In this document: piece by piece, positions 1 to 7,327 of the stretch
Position numbering within the stretch: the first letter of the stretch is position 1
Layout: the number at the start of each line of letters is the position of its first letter
Program-made: the position numbers and the translations under genes
NCBI GenBank assembly: GCA_016302725.1
Contig: JAEDNB010000045.1
Location: 1-12,956 of the forward strand
Reading direction: 5' to 3'
Origin: Lentisphaeria bacterium
GTDB lineage: Bacteria > Verrucomicrobiota > Lentisphaeria > Oligosphaerales > Oligosphaeraceae
Length of the DNA stretch: 12,956 nucleotides
Notes under the pieces: generated by a model
Told to the model about the DNA's origin: nothing
What the model saw: only the letters and a program-made list of their open reading frames with translations
Database searches by the model: none

Positions 1-20
1 ACCGCGCGCCCCATGGCGGG

Positions 21-38
21 CATGGAACCGGCTCCATG
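21..38. promoter_or_regulatory. Near-palindrome upstream of the MATE gene (possible operator)
   Basis: An 18-bp inverted repeat (CATGGAACCGGCTCCATG) has a single mismatched pair and a CCGG centre. It ends 46 bp before the chosen MATE ATG at 85. A weak -10-like hexamer TATTCT lies at 73-78, which would place the transcript start at or next to the ATG; no convincing -35 is seen. A regulator-binding site for an efflux pump is plausible but inferred only from symmetry and position. Confidence 0.3.
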
Positions 39-84
39 GCAAGCCCCCTCCCTCCCCGCCGCAGGCACGCCCTATTCTATCTCT

Positions 85-1512
85 ATGGAAGCAGAATACA
101 CCCGGGGGAGCATCCCCGCCATGATGCTCAAGACCGCCGCCGCCATGCTGGCCAGCACCCTGGCCATGTCCGGCTACAACCTGGCGGACACCTACTTTGT
201 GGGGCAGTTGGGAGGCAAGGAACCCCTGGCCGCCATGGGCTTCACCTTTCCCGTCATCATGCTGGCGGGATGCCTATTCGGGGGCTTCGGGGGTGGCTGC
301 ATGGCGCTGATGGCCCAGGCGCTGGGGGCCGGCAAGGAGGAAGAGGCCCGCAAGACCGTTTCCAGCGGCATGCTTCTCATCTCCCTGATTTCCGCCCTCA
401 TCGCCGTTCTGGGGCTTCTCTTCGCCTCCCCCCTCTACGGCCTCCTGGGAGCCACCGGCAACACCCTCCAGCTGGTGGAGGGATACATGGGCATTTGGTT
501 CATGGGGTGCATCACGGCGGGCGTCGCCATGCCGGGCAACCATCTCCTCATTGCCGCGGGGCGTCCGGTCATCTCCTCCCTCATGACCATCCTGGGACTA
601 GTGGTCAACGTCATCCTGGATCCCGTCTTCATCTTCGGGGGAGAGGGGCTTCAGCGGATGTCCGCCTCCCTCCCCGGCGCCCTGGCCCCCCTGCTGAAGG
701 GTGCCGGGACGGCGCTGGGGGCGGTACCGGGGATGGGCATCCGGGGCGCCGCCCTGGCCACCGTCCTCTCCCAGGCGATTTCCGCCTTCCTCCTGCTGTG
801 GCTGCTCTCCCGTCTGCGGCTGCTTTCCTTCCGCCCCATCCCCCTCCCCTCCCTGATGCGGAACTGGCGGAAGATTGGCGGCTACGCCATCCCCTCCATC
901 CTGGGAATGCTCCTGCTTCCCCTGACCAACGCCGTCACCACCAAGGTCACGGCCACCTTCGGGGATGCCATGGTGGCCGCCACGGCGGCGGGCTCCCGCC
1001 TGGAATCGGCCACCTTCGTCCTTCCCATGGCCTTTGGCATCCCCCTCATGTCCATTGTGGCGCAGAACTACGGGGCGCACCTCTACAGCAGGGTCAAGGA
1101 AGCCTTCCGCTTCGCCTCCCTCTGCGCCTTCGCCGCCTTGAGCCTGGCGGCGGTGGCGCTCCTCTTCCTCATCCGCCCCATCGCCGCCGCCTTCACCCCC
1201 GTCCCCGAAGTGCAGGAGATGGTGGTGGAATACATGACCATCATTCCCTGGGGCTTCGGCATGCTGGAACTCTCCCGCTACGCAGGCTTCGCCCTCACCG
1301 GCACCGGACACCCCAGGCTGGACGCCTCCTTGAAGGCGGGGCGCCTCCTTTGCCTTCTCATCCCCCTCTCCCTCCTGGCAGGCGCCCTCCAGTGGAGGCT
1401 GGGGGTCTTCTATGCGCGCCTGGCGGCGGATCTGCTGGGCGGCGGGCTATGCTGGGGATGCGCCGCCTGGATGGTCCACCGCCTTCCCAAGGAAGACGGG
1501 CCCGCCGTCTGA
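85..1512 (+). CDS. MATE-family multidrug/Na+ (or H+) antiporter, 475 aa
   Basis: Inner-membrane efflux transporter of the MATE (MOP superfamily) type, expected to export cationic drugs or metabolites using a Na+ or H+ gradient; the substrate cannot be told from sequence. The protein is almost entirely hydrophobic, with about 12 predicted TM segments in two halves. The N-terminal family signature reads SGYNLADTYFVGQLGG (residues 29-44), GIRGAALATVLSQ lies at 218-230, and QNYGAH, typical of the second half, at 327-332. Length is normal for the family (about 450-480 aa). The reading frame is open back to an ATG at 13, but ATG 85 is preferred because RGSIPAMMLK directly after it is the usual MATE N-terminus, while the 24 upstream residues are proline-rich and unlike the family. 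No Shine-Dalgarno precedes it. An extra loop of about 25-30 residues (186-217) sits before the GIRGAA motif. The gene converges on the HAD gene with a 17-bp gap. Family is certain; substrate is unknown. Confidence 0.93.
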   Translation: MEAEYTRGSIPAMMLKTAAAMLASTLAMSGYNLADTYFVGQLGGKEPLAAMGFTFPVIMLAGCLFGGFGGGCMALMAQALGAGKEEEARKTVSSGMLLISLISALIAVLGLLFASPLYGLLGATGNTLQLVEGYMGIWFMGCITAGVAMPGNHLLIAAGRPVISSLMTILGLVVNVILDPVFIFGGEGLQRMSASLPGALAPLLKGAGTALGAVPGMGIRGAALATVLSQAISAFLLLWLLSRLRLLSFRPIPLPSLMRNWRKIGGYAIPSILGMLLLPLTNAVTTKVTATFGDAMVAATAAGSRLESATFVLPMAFGIPLMSIVAQNYGAHLYSRVKEAFRFASLCAFAALSLAAVALLFLIRPIAAAFTPVPEVQEMVVEYMTIIPWGFGMLELSRYAGFALTGTGHPRLDASLKAGRLLCLLIPLSLLAGALQWRLGVFYARLAADLLGGGLCWGCAAWMVHRLPKEDGPAV

Positions 1513-1529
1513 ACCGGCGGCGGGGGGAT

Positions 1530-2186
1530 TCACTTTCCGGAGGCCAGGGAGAGCTGGGGGAAGTCCCTCCAGTCCTCCAGGCTCCACTGGGCCAGGGCGC
1601 GAATCTGGGGCCACACCTCCCGGGAGGTCTCGTCGAAGATGGCCAGCACGGGAATCTGCGCCGCGCGGGCGGAGCGGATGGCGTGGATGGCATCCTCCAC
1701 CACCACGGCCCCCTCCGGCGCCACCCCCTCCTTTTCCAGGATTTTCTGGACGAAGGCGGGGCCGTCCTTGGAGAGGCGCAACTCCGTGCAGGTATAGATA
1801 TGATGGAAGAAGGGGAGCAGTCCGGTGCGCCGCAGGGCGGCCTCCGCCAGATGGTGGTCCGTGGCCGTGGCCACGACGCAGGGGCATCCCTGGCGGGCAA
1901 GGTCCTCCAGCGCCTCCCGCACCCCCTCCTTGGCCGGGGCCTTCTCCGTATAGAAGCCGGCGGCCAGCTGGTCCAGCCCCGCCACCAGTTCCTTCTCCCC
2001 CTGGGTAAAGCCATACTCCTCCTGGAGGAGGGCGGCGGCCTGGGGCATGGACATGGTCAGGATGTGGCTGCGGAAATCGGGCTTGGGGACGCGCCCATGG
2101 AGGCGCAGGAAATCTTCCCCCAGGTGTTCCCAGAGGGGCATGGAGTCCAGGAGGACTCCGTCCATGTCAAAAAGAAAGAGGCTCAT
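1530..2186 (-). CDS. HAD-superfamily subfamily IA hydrolase (phosphatase / beta-phosphoglucomutase-like), 218 aa
   Basis: Cytoplasmic haloacid-dehalogenase-fold enzyme. All four HAD motifs are present: DMDG with nucleophile D7 and acid/base D9 near the N-terminus, T107 in VVATAT (motif II), K140 in LSKDGPAF (motif III), and E164-D165 in VVVEDAIHAI (motif IV). A helical cap lies between about residues 15 and 85, the arrangement of subfamily IA (Gph, beta-PGM, YcjU types). Length is typical at 218 aa. The ATG overlaps the stop of the upstream debranching-enzyme gene (ATGA, 4 nt), which implies translational coupling and explains why no separate ribosome-binding site is needed. The neighbourhood suggests a sugar phosphate as substrate, possibly beta-glucose 1-phosphate or a glycolytic phosphosugar, but substrate prediction from HAD sequence is unreliable. 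The superfamily call is secure; a phosphoglucomutase role is only one option. Confidence 0.9.
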   Translation of the reverse strand: MSLFLFDMDGVLLDSMPLWEHLGEDFLRLHGRVPKPDFRSHILTMSMPQAAALLQEEYGFTQGEKELVAGLDQLAAGFYTEKAPAKEGVREALEDLARQGCPCVVATATDHHLAEAALRRTGLLPFFHHIYTCTELRLSKDGPAFVQKILEKEGVAPEGAVVVEDAIHAIRSARAAQIPVLAIFDETSREVWPQIRALAQWSLEDWRDFPQLSLASGK

Positions 2187-5100
2187 TTTTTCACTTTTTC
2201 CAAAAGCTTCAACAGGCGATAGGCTTCTGTCACGCTCCAGGCCTGGGCGCAGCAGCCCCGGGTGGCGTGGGGGGCGTCCCCGTCCAGGATTTCCGGGAGT
2301 TGTCCCAGGCATCCTCGGCGCATCAGCATGGCGGTGGTGTGGAGGATGGCCTTCACGGCGCCGGTGGCGGAGGCGCCGTAGGTCTGGAGGAGGGCTTCGC
2401 AGAAGGAGGGCATGACCCAGGGCCATGCGGTGCCGTTGTGGTAGGCCGGCTTTCGCCGGGTGTCTTCGTCCCCCTTGTATTCCCCCCAGTAGGGGAAGGA
2501 GGGATTGTTCAGGAGGCGTCCATCCTTGTAGATGGGCTGGAGCACCTCCACCTTTTGGTCGGCCAGGGTGCGGATGGCCCCGGGCACCAGGAGATGGGCG
2601 GCGGCGCAGATGATGCGGCGGCGCTGTCGCGCCTCCACCACCAGGCCGGGTACCGTGAGGGCGAAGAGCTGGTTGGGGCGGCAGGCGTCGTCGGGCACGG
2701 CCTGGGCGGCGGGGGTGCCCTGGGCCGCGTGGAGGCAGTCGCAGAGCCCCACCTCGTCCCGGGAGGGATACAGGGCATTGAAGGAACGGCGCACCTGCTC
2801 CGCCCATTGGCCATACTGGGCCTTCCCCGTGGCCTCCTTCAGGAAATCCAGGGCCTGGTACCACAGCGCCTGGATTTCCACGGGATAGCCCTCCCGCGGG
2901 GTGCCGGCGGGGAAATTGGTGTCCATCCAGGTGAAGTGGGGGGGGCTGAAGACCAGCATGGAGGCCTCGTCCACGACGATTCCATTGGGGGTGCCCTGGC
3001 GGTATGCCTGGACGATGTCCTCCAGGACCTGGAGGAGGCTTCGGGCGCCGCAGGCTTCTTTCAGGAGGGTGTCCAGGGCCTCCGCGCCGGCGGCGCGTCC
3101 GTATTCCCGGACGGCGGCGAAGAGCCAGAGTGGCGCGTCCACCGTATCCCGGTTGGAGACTGTTTCCCCGGCGATCATGTTGGGGAGGGTTCCCCGGTCT
3201 TCGAAGGAGGCGAACTGGAGGATGATGTCGGCCACGTCCCGGAGGCGTCCGGCGGCGGCCAGTCCCCGGAGGCAAATCAAGGTATCCCGTCCCCAGTCCA
3301 GGAACCAGGGATATCCGGCGATGACGGTCTTCCGACTGTCCCGTCGGACCACGAAGGCCTCCAGGGCCTCCTCCAGGGCCTGGAGAAGGGGCACCTGGGC
3401 ATTTCGTTCATGGAAGGGGGGCTTTTCCCGGGGTTCCTTCGGGGTGGGGAGGGAGGGCGTTTCCGGGGTCAGGACGGCGATTTCCAGGACGGCGGCCTCG
3501 CCGCGTTTCAGTTCCAGCCGGAAATGTCCTGGGCTGTAGAGGTCGCGGTTTGCCCGCAGTCCCCGTTCCTCCTCCAGGGGATTATGGAGATTGTAGGTCC
3601 ATTCCCCGTCCTTGAGGAAGATTCCGCGGCTCATCCTGGCCTCCAGTCGGTTTCCGCTTCCCAGGGTGAAGGCGAAGCCATTGGGCAGGGGGGCCACCCG
3701 TTTGGGGAAGGCCCGTTCCGCGCCCTGGAAGGCGAGGGTGGGGCTATGGGTGGAGCAGTCGTCCACGTCGGGGCGCAGAATCAGGGTCACGGGGGAATTG
3801 GCGTCCATGGAGGGGAAGGCGTCGGCCTCCTCTGGGGGCGGGCACCGGGTGAAGATGAGGCGGCACCGGTTTTCCCCGGGTTCCAATTCGTAGCGGATGG
3901 CCAGGTAGGCGTTGCCCCCCATGCCGGAGGGGACGATGAAATGCCAGGAGGCGGCATTCCGTTCGGTGGCGGCGAAATCCACCTGGCACTGCGGGCCGAT
4001 TTCCTGGGCATAGTCGTGGTGGACGAGCCAGGCGCGGACCCGTGGCAGGACCATGGTGCGGTCGTCGGGGCAGCGGGGGTTCTGGTTCACGGCCAGGAGG
4101 GCGTCATACTGTCCCTCCAGGGCGCCCCATATTCCCCGGACCAGGCCATAGGAGCCGAAGCAGTTGGCGGCCAGGGCGCTGTGCCGTCGGGTCAGTTCCC
4201 TCCGGGTGATGCGCCGGAGGACGGAGGGAGTGCTTTCCACGGGCAGGGCCAGCCCCGGCACGGAGAAGCGCTTCACCTCCTGTCCGGGGCCGAAGGCGGT
4301 CATGCGGAGTTCCACGGCGGCGGGACGGGTGATGCGGTGTCCGAAGGGGAGGAGATAGGCGAAATGCCGTCCCCCCCCCTGGGGGGCGGAGTGGAGGCAT
4401 CCATGGACCACGCCGCCCATGGAGACCTGCACTTGGAAGGGGCGGTCGTGGGCAATGAGCAGATAGTGGTCCACGGGCAGGAGGACCTGGCGGTTTCCGT
4501 CCCGGGCGGGGGACCACTCCACCAGGGGAAGATACTGGTCTTCCCCCACCAGTTTTTCCAGGAAGCCCCGGGGATTCTGGAAGAGGGCGTATGCGTCGTC
4601 CTCCGTCTGTCCTTCCGCCAGGTCCCCCATTCCCTGGAGGGAGACGCGGAGGCGCAGGGCCATGGCGCGGAGCTGCTGCCGTTCCCGGGGTCCGTAGGGG
4701 GTCTTGGCCAGGTTCTGGCGTCCAGGGCGGCAGAGGCAGAGGACCTGTCCCGGCTTCAGTTGGACATGGTAGAGGCACTGCTGGAGGGTGGCGGGGAGGG
4801 CTTTTCCCGTCAGGAGGTCCACCGGGCGGCTTCCCGGGTCGAACTCCTGGAAATGCCATTGGTACTCCGCCGCCTCGTCGGTCCTGGCATTGGCCACCAC
4901 CAGCAGGGCATGCTCTCCGTCCTCCCGGGGTTCCCGCAGGAGGCCCACGGCCGTGCCCCCGGAGCCGTAGGGGACCCGGAGGCGGGCGTCCGCCCGGAAG
5001 GCGGGATGGCTTTCCAGCAGGGCGTTCAGGGAGGAGAGGAGGGGAATCATGTTCTCCTTCGCCCCCCAGTTCAAGGAACGGGCCCCGTGCACGTCGATCT

Positions 5101-6496
5101 TTTCCGTGGCATACCATTCCACCCCGTTGGCGATGCCGAAGCAACCGGCGGGGGCGAAGAGGGCGCTGATGGCGACCCGCAGGCGGGCCCAGGCGGGGGA
5201 CTTGGCCGCCAGGCGGTCATTGTCGTGGGTCTCGGCGAAATGGACCAGGGCGCCGTGGGCGGCGGAGTAGGCGGAGGAATACTCCAGATACCGCCCAATC
5301 TCCTGGGGGTTGTAGTTCTGGAAGAGTTCGGAGTAGGCCCAGTCCAGGCCGGCCTCCTCCAGAAGGCGTGTGGTGGCCTCCTGGCCGCCCCCCAGCCCCT
5401 CCAGGAAGAAGAGGGTGTCGGGGAATTGCTGGCGCACCTTGGCCACGATGTATTTCCACACCGGGGCGGGGATCATGTATCCTGCGTCGCACCGGAAGCC
5501 GTCCACGCCGTGGCGGCACCAGTGGAGGAAGACCTCCGCCAGGCGGCGCCACAGTTCCTTGTGGGAGAAATCCAGTTTGCAGAGGTCGGCCCAGACGACT
5601 CCCCAGGCGCCGGGGGACTGGAAGGCTCCGTCAGGCGTGCGGGCGAACCATTCCGGGTGGTGGGACTGGAAGACGCTGGCCCAGCCGGTGTGGTCGATGG
5701 GGAGGTCCAGGAAGACCTTGGCGCCCCGGGCGTGGACCTGGTCCACCAGTTGGAGGAACTGCTCCAGGGGGGTGGTGCGCTGGTCGAACTCGGCCATGGA
5801 GGCGTCCACGTCGAAGAAATCCAGGGGGGCGAAGGGGCTGCCGAAGCGTCCCATGCGGGCGAAGGTGGTGGGGGTGGGGTGGACGGGCAGGAGCTGGAGG
5901 ATGCGGAAGCCCATCTCCCTGATGATGAGGTCCAGTTTGGACTGGAGGTTCCGGAAGGTGCCGGAGGGGGGGATGACGGTGTAGTTCCGCCGGTCCAGTT
6001 CCTCCGCGGCCTGCCTTCCCTCCGGGGAATCCGCGCCCCCGGAGAGGTTTTCGCCGAACTGCCGCACGAAGGCGTTGTAGATGCCATTGCCGGCGGCATA
6101 GAGTTCGGAGCAGACCTTCACCTGGGCATTTTCGCCCCGGGGCCAGAAGATGTCTCCGGTGCTCTCCTCCTGGAAGAGGCACATGAAGGAGAAGACGCCC
6201 ACCTCGGCCAGGGGCAGGCGCACCTCGTACTGGGCGGGCCCGGCCTGGCGCATGGGCAGATCCCGCCAGTCCCGCCCCAGGGGGGCGGCCTCCTGCTCCA
6301 CCTGGCTGATGGCCTCCTGGCGCTGGAGTTCCCCGTTGCCCAGGTTGGTGCGCACAAAGGCGCGCCCCTGGACGGGGCGGTTCAGGAAGAGGCTGATGCG
6401 CAGGATGTCCCCGCTGTGCCGGACCAGCCGGGCATGGGGGGCGGGGCGCTGTTCCAGGACAAGGGGGGTCTTCGGGTACAGGGGGGCGGCGGACAT
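2183..6496 (-). CDS. Two-domain glycogen debranching enzyme (GH13-type transferase domain plus amylo-alpha-1,6-glucosidase domain), 1437 aa
   Basis: Cytoplasmic enzyme predicted to remove glycogen branch points in two steps: transfer of the maltooligosaccharide stub, then hydrolysis of the remaining alpha-1,6 glucose. The N-terminal beta-rich part (about 1-130) precedes a GH13 barrel (about 133-560). The barrel shows region I DLPIDHT (264-270), region II GFRCDAG with nucleophile D337 and R335, region III FFLEG with acid/base E366, and region IV ETHDN with H424-D425, so the catalytic D/E/D triad is intact. The middle part (about 770-1000; NCFGSYGLVRGIWG at 778-791) resembles the bacterial GDE N-terminal domain. 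The C-terminal (alpha/alpha)6 glucosidase domain (about 1040-1437) carries GYPWFLDWGRDT (1061-1072), NMIAGETV and DAPLW (1106-1124), the HNGTAWPW motif (1353-1360) and QAWSVTE (1418-1424). This length and order recall eukaryotic GDE rather than the glucosidase-only prokaryotic enzymes. The start at 6496 has no Shine-Dalgarno and a pyrimidine-rich leader. The downstream HAD gene overlaps by ATGA. Confidence 0.92.
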   Translation of the reverse strand: MSAAPLYPKTPLVLEQRPAPHARLVRHSGDILRISLFLNRPVQGRAFVRTNLGNGELQRQEAISQVEQEAAPLGRDWRDLPMRQAGPAQYEVRLPLAEVGVFSFMCLFQEESTGDIFWPRGENAQVKVCSELYAAGNGIYNAFVRQFGENLSGGADSPEGRQAAEELDRRNYTVIPPSGTFRNLQSKLDLIIREMGFRILQLLPVHPTPTTFARMGRFGSPFAPLDFFDVDASMAEFDQRTTPLEQFLQLVDQVHARGAKVFLDLPIDHTGWASVFQSHHPEWFARTPDGAFQSPGAWGVVWADLCKLDFSHKELWRRLAEVFLHWCRHGVDGFRCDAGYMIPAPVWKYIVAKVRQQFPDTLFFLEGLGGGQEATTRLLEEAGLDWAYSELFQNYNPQEIGRYLEYSSAYSAAHGALVHFAETHDNDRLAAKSPAWARLRVAISALFAPAGCFGIANGVEWYATEKIDVHGARSLNWGAKENMIPLLSSLNALLESHPAFRADARLRVPYGSGGTAVGLLREPREDGEHALLVVANARTDEAAEYQWHFQEFDPGSRPVDLLTGKALPATLQQCLYHVQLKPGQVLCLCRPGRQNLAKTPYGPRERQQLRAMALRLRVSLQGMGDLAEGQTEDDAYALFQNPRGFLEKLVGEDQYLPLVEWSPARDGNRQVLLPVDHYLLIAHDRPFQVQVSMGGVVHGCLHSAPQGGGRHFAYLLPFGHRITRPAAVELRMTAFGPGQEVKRFSVPGLALPVESTPSVLRRITRRELTRRHSALAANCFGSYGLVRGIWGALEGQYDALLAVNQNPRCPDDRTMVLPRVRAWLVHHDYAQEIGPQCQVDFAATERNAASWHFIVPSGMGGNAYLAIRYELEPGENRCRLIFTRCPPPEEADAFPSMDANSPVTLILRPDVDDCSTHSPTLAFQGAERAFPKRVAPLPNGFAFTLGSGNRLEARMSRGIFLKDGEWTYNLHNPLEEERGLRANRDLYSPGHFRLELKRGEAAVLEIAVLTPETPSLPTPKEPREKPPFHERNAQVPLLQALEEALEAFVVRRDSRKTVIAGYPWFLDWGRDTLICLRGLAAAGRLRDVADIILQFASFEDRGTLPNMIAGETVSNRDTVDAPLWLFAAVREYGRAAGAEALDTLLKEACGARSLLQVLEDIVQAYRQGTPNGIVVDEASMLVFSPPHFTWMDTNFPAGTPREGYPVEIQALWYQALDFLKEATGKAQYGQWAEQVRRSFNALYPSRDEVGLCDCLHAAQGTPAAQAVPDDACRPNQLFALTVPGLVVEARQRRRIICAAAHLLVPGAIRTLADQKVEVLQPIYKDGRLLNNPSFPYWGEYKGDEDTRRKPAYHNGTAWPWVMPSFCEALLQTYGASATGAVKAILHTTAMLMRRGCLGQLPEILDGDAPHATRGCCAQAWSVTEAYRLLKLLEKVKK

Positions 6497-6546
6497 GGCA
6501 AGGCGTCGGAAGAGGGGGGGGGACGGGCCGTTTGGCAGCCCCGGGG

Positions 6547-6571
6547 CGTCCCCGCCGACGGAAGGGGGACG
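6547..6571. other. Intergenic stem-loop between the zinc-ribbon gene and the debranching gene
   Basis: CGTCCCC (6547-6553) can pair with GGGGACG (6565-6571) over an 11-nt loop, inside the 107-bp gap between the two minus-strand genes. No T-tract follows on the minus strand, so it is not an obvious intrinsic terminator. It could be an mRNA-processing or stability element. An alternative tighter fold (GGGG-CGT-CCCC, 6543-6553) competes with it. A G9 run (6514-6522) lies between this stem and the debranching-enzyme ATG. Confidence 0.3.
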
Positions 6572-6603
6572 GCGAGGACACGGGGTGCGGAGGGTGCGGG
6601 GGG

Positions 6604-7278
6604 CTATTCCAGGCGGACCCTTCCGTGGGTGATGGTCGCCTCCCCTGCCTTCACCTCGACTTTCCTCACCTTCTGGTTCACGTCCCGCATCACCGAACTG
6701 CAGGTGCTGCGCACGGGATAGAAGAGGGTCTCCTCCAGTCCTTCAGGCACGGGCAGGAGGCCAATCTTCACGCCGCCCCCGGAGAGGCTCACGGAATCCG
6801 AGGCGGAGACATCGCAGGTGACGGTGACCGTGGCGGGGAGGAAGCCGAAGAAGACCGCCCGGACATAGGTCTTGACCTTCCCGTCCTCCTGGCAGCGCAC
6901 GGAGATCCGCTTGACGGCGGGCCCGTCGCCCTCCTCCGTGGAGCGGGCGAGCATATAGTTGCAGAAATCGGTGATTTCCTGGTCGGTGTAGGTGGCGGTG
7001 GGCGACGTGCGATACTTTTCGGCGGCGGCCTTCTGTCCCTCCTCGGTGGTGGAGAGTGCGCCGCAGCTGGGGAAGAGGAAGCCCACCAGGAAGGCCACCA
7101 GGAGGACGCCGATGATGGCGCCGCCGATGATGTTCTGCTTGGTGTTGGAGTCCTTCTTGTTGCCCAGGTCATGGAAATCGTCGGGCTTGATTTCGTCCAG
7201 GTTCATGCGCTCTCCGCAGCCGCGGCAGAAGACCGCGCTGAGGAGGTTGTCGGTACCGCACTTCGGGCATCTCAACAT
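6604..7278 (-). CDS. Zinc-ribbon, single-pass membrane protein of unknown function, 224 aa
   Basis: Function not recognised. The N-terminus is a zinc ribbon with two CxxC knuckles (C4, C7 and C18, C21: RCPKCG and FCRGCGE). An acidic polar linker (about 25-47) follows, then one hydrophobic segment (about 49-70) that should span the membrane, then a soluble domain (about 73-224) probably outside the cytoplasm. That domain is beta-rich by eye (ISVRCQ, TVTVTCDVS, KVEVKAGEATITHG) and holds four scattered cysteines. There is no signal peptide; a type II or III topology with the ribbon in the cytoplasm is likely. Zinc-ribbon proteins of this layout are often annotated only as 'zinc-ribbon domain-containing'. 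It lies 49 bp after nadB and 107 bp before the debranching enzyme, co-oriented with both. The start at 7278 is supported by an AAGGAA Shine-Dalgarno. It is real by reading frame, codon bias and motif content. Confidence 0.82.
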   Translation of the reverse strand: MLRCPKCGTDNLLSAVFCRGCGERMNLDEIKPDDFHDLGNKKDSNTKQNIIGGAIIGVLLVAFLVGFLFPSCGALSTTEEGQKAAAEKYRTSPTATYTDQEITDFCNYMLARSTEEGDGPAVKRISVRCQEDGKVKTYVRAVFFGFLPATVTVTCDVSASDSVSLSGGGVKIGLLPVPEGLEETLFYPVRSTCSSVMRDVNQKVRKVEVKAGEATITHGRVRLE

Positions 7279-7286
7279 AGTCTTGG

Positions 7287-7292
7287 TTCCTT
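7287..7292 (-). promoter_or_regulatory. Shine-Dalgarno of the zinc-ribbon gene
   Basis: AAGGAA on the minus strand lies 8 nt upstream of the ATG at 7278. It is one of only two recognisable Shine-Dalgarno sequences in the window and fixes the start of this otherwise anonymous gene. Confidence 0.65.
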
Positions 7293-7327
7293 GTCAGGGG
7301 GATTTGCTTGGGGGCGTGGAGGTTGGG

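Noticed and set aside
13..84. Upstream ATGs at 13 and 22 as MATE starts
   Set aside because: The added residues are proline-rich, overlap a palindrome and have no Shine-Dalgarno; the family N-terminus begins right after ATG 85.
1494..1510. AGACGG/CCGTCT stem at the end of the MATE gene as a terminator between the convergent genes
   Set aside because: Only 6 bp, lies within coding sequence and has no T-tract on either strand; probably chance in GC-rich DNA.
36..2222. A 728-codon + strand frame covering the MATE gene and the antisense of the HAD gene
   Set aside because: The translation is Arg/His/Pro/Gly-rich and overlaps two well-supported genes in other frames.
2267..6721. A 1484-codon open frame on the + strand opposite the debranching enzyme
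   Set aside because: It is antisense to a gene with complete catalytic motifs. Its translation is Gly/Glu/Val-rich with no family motifs, and long stop-free antisense frames are expected in DNA with C/G at third positions.
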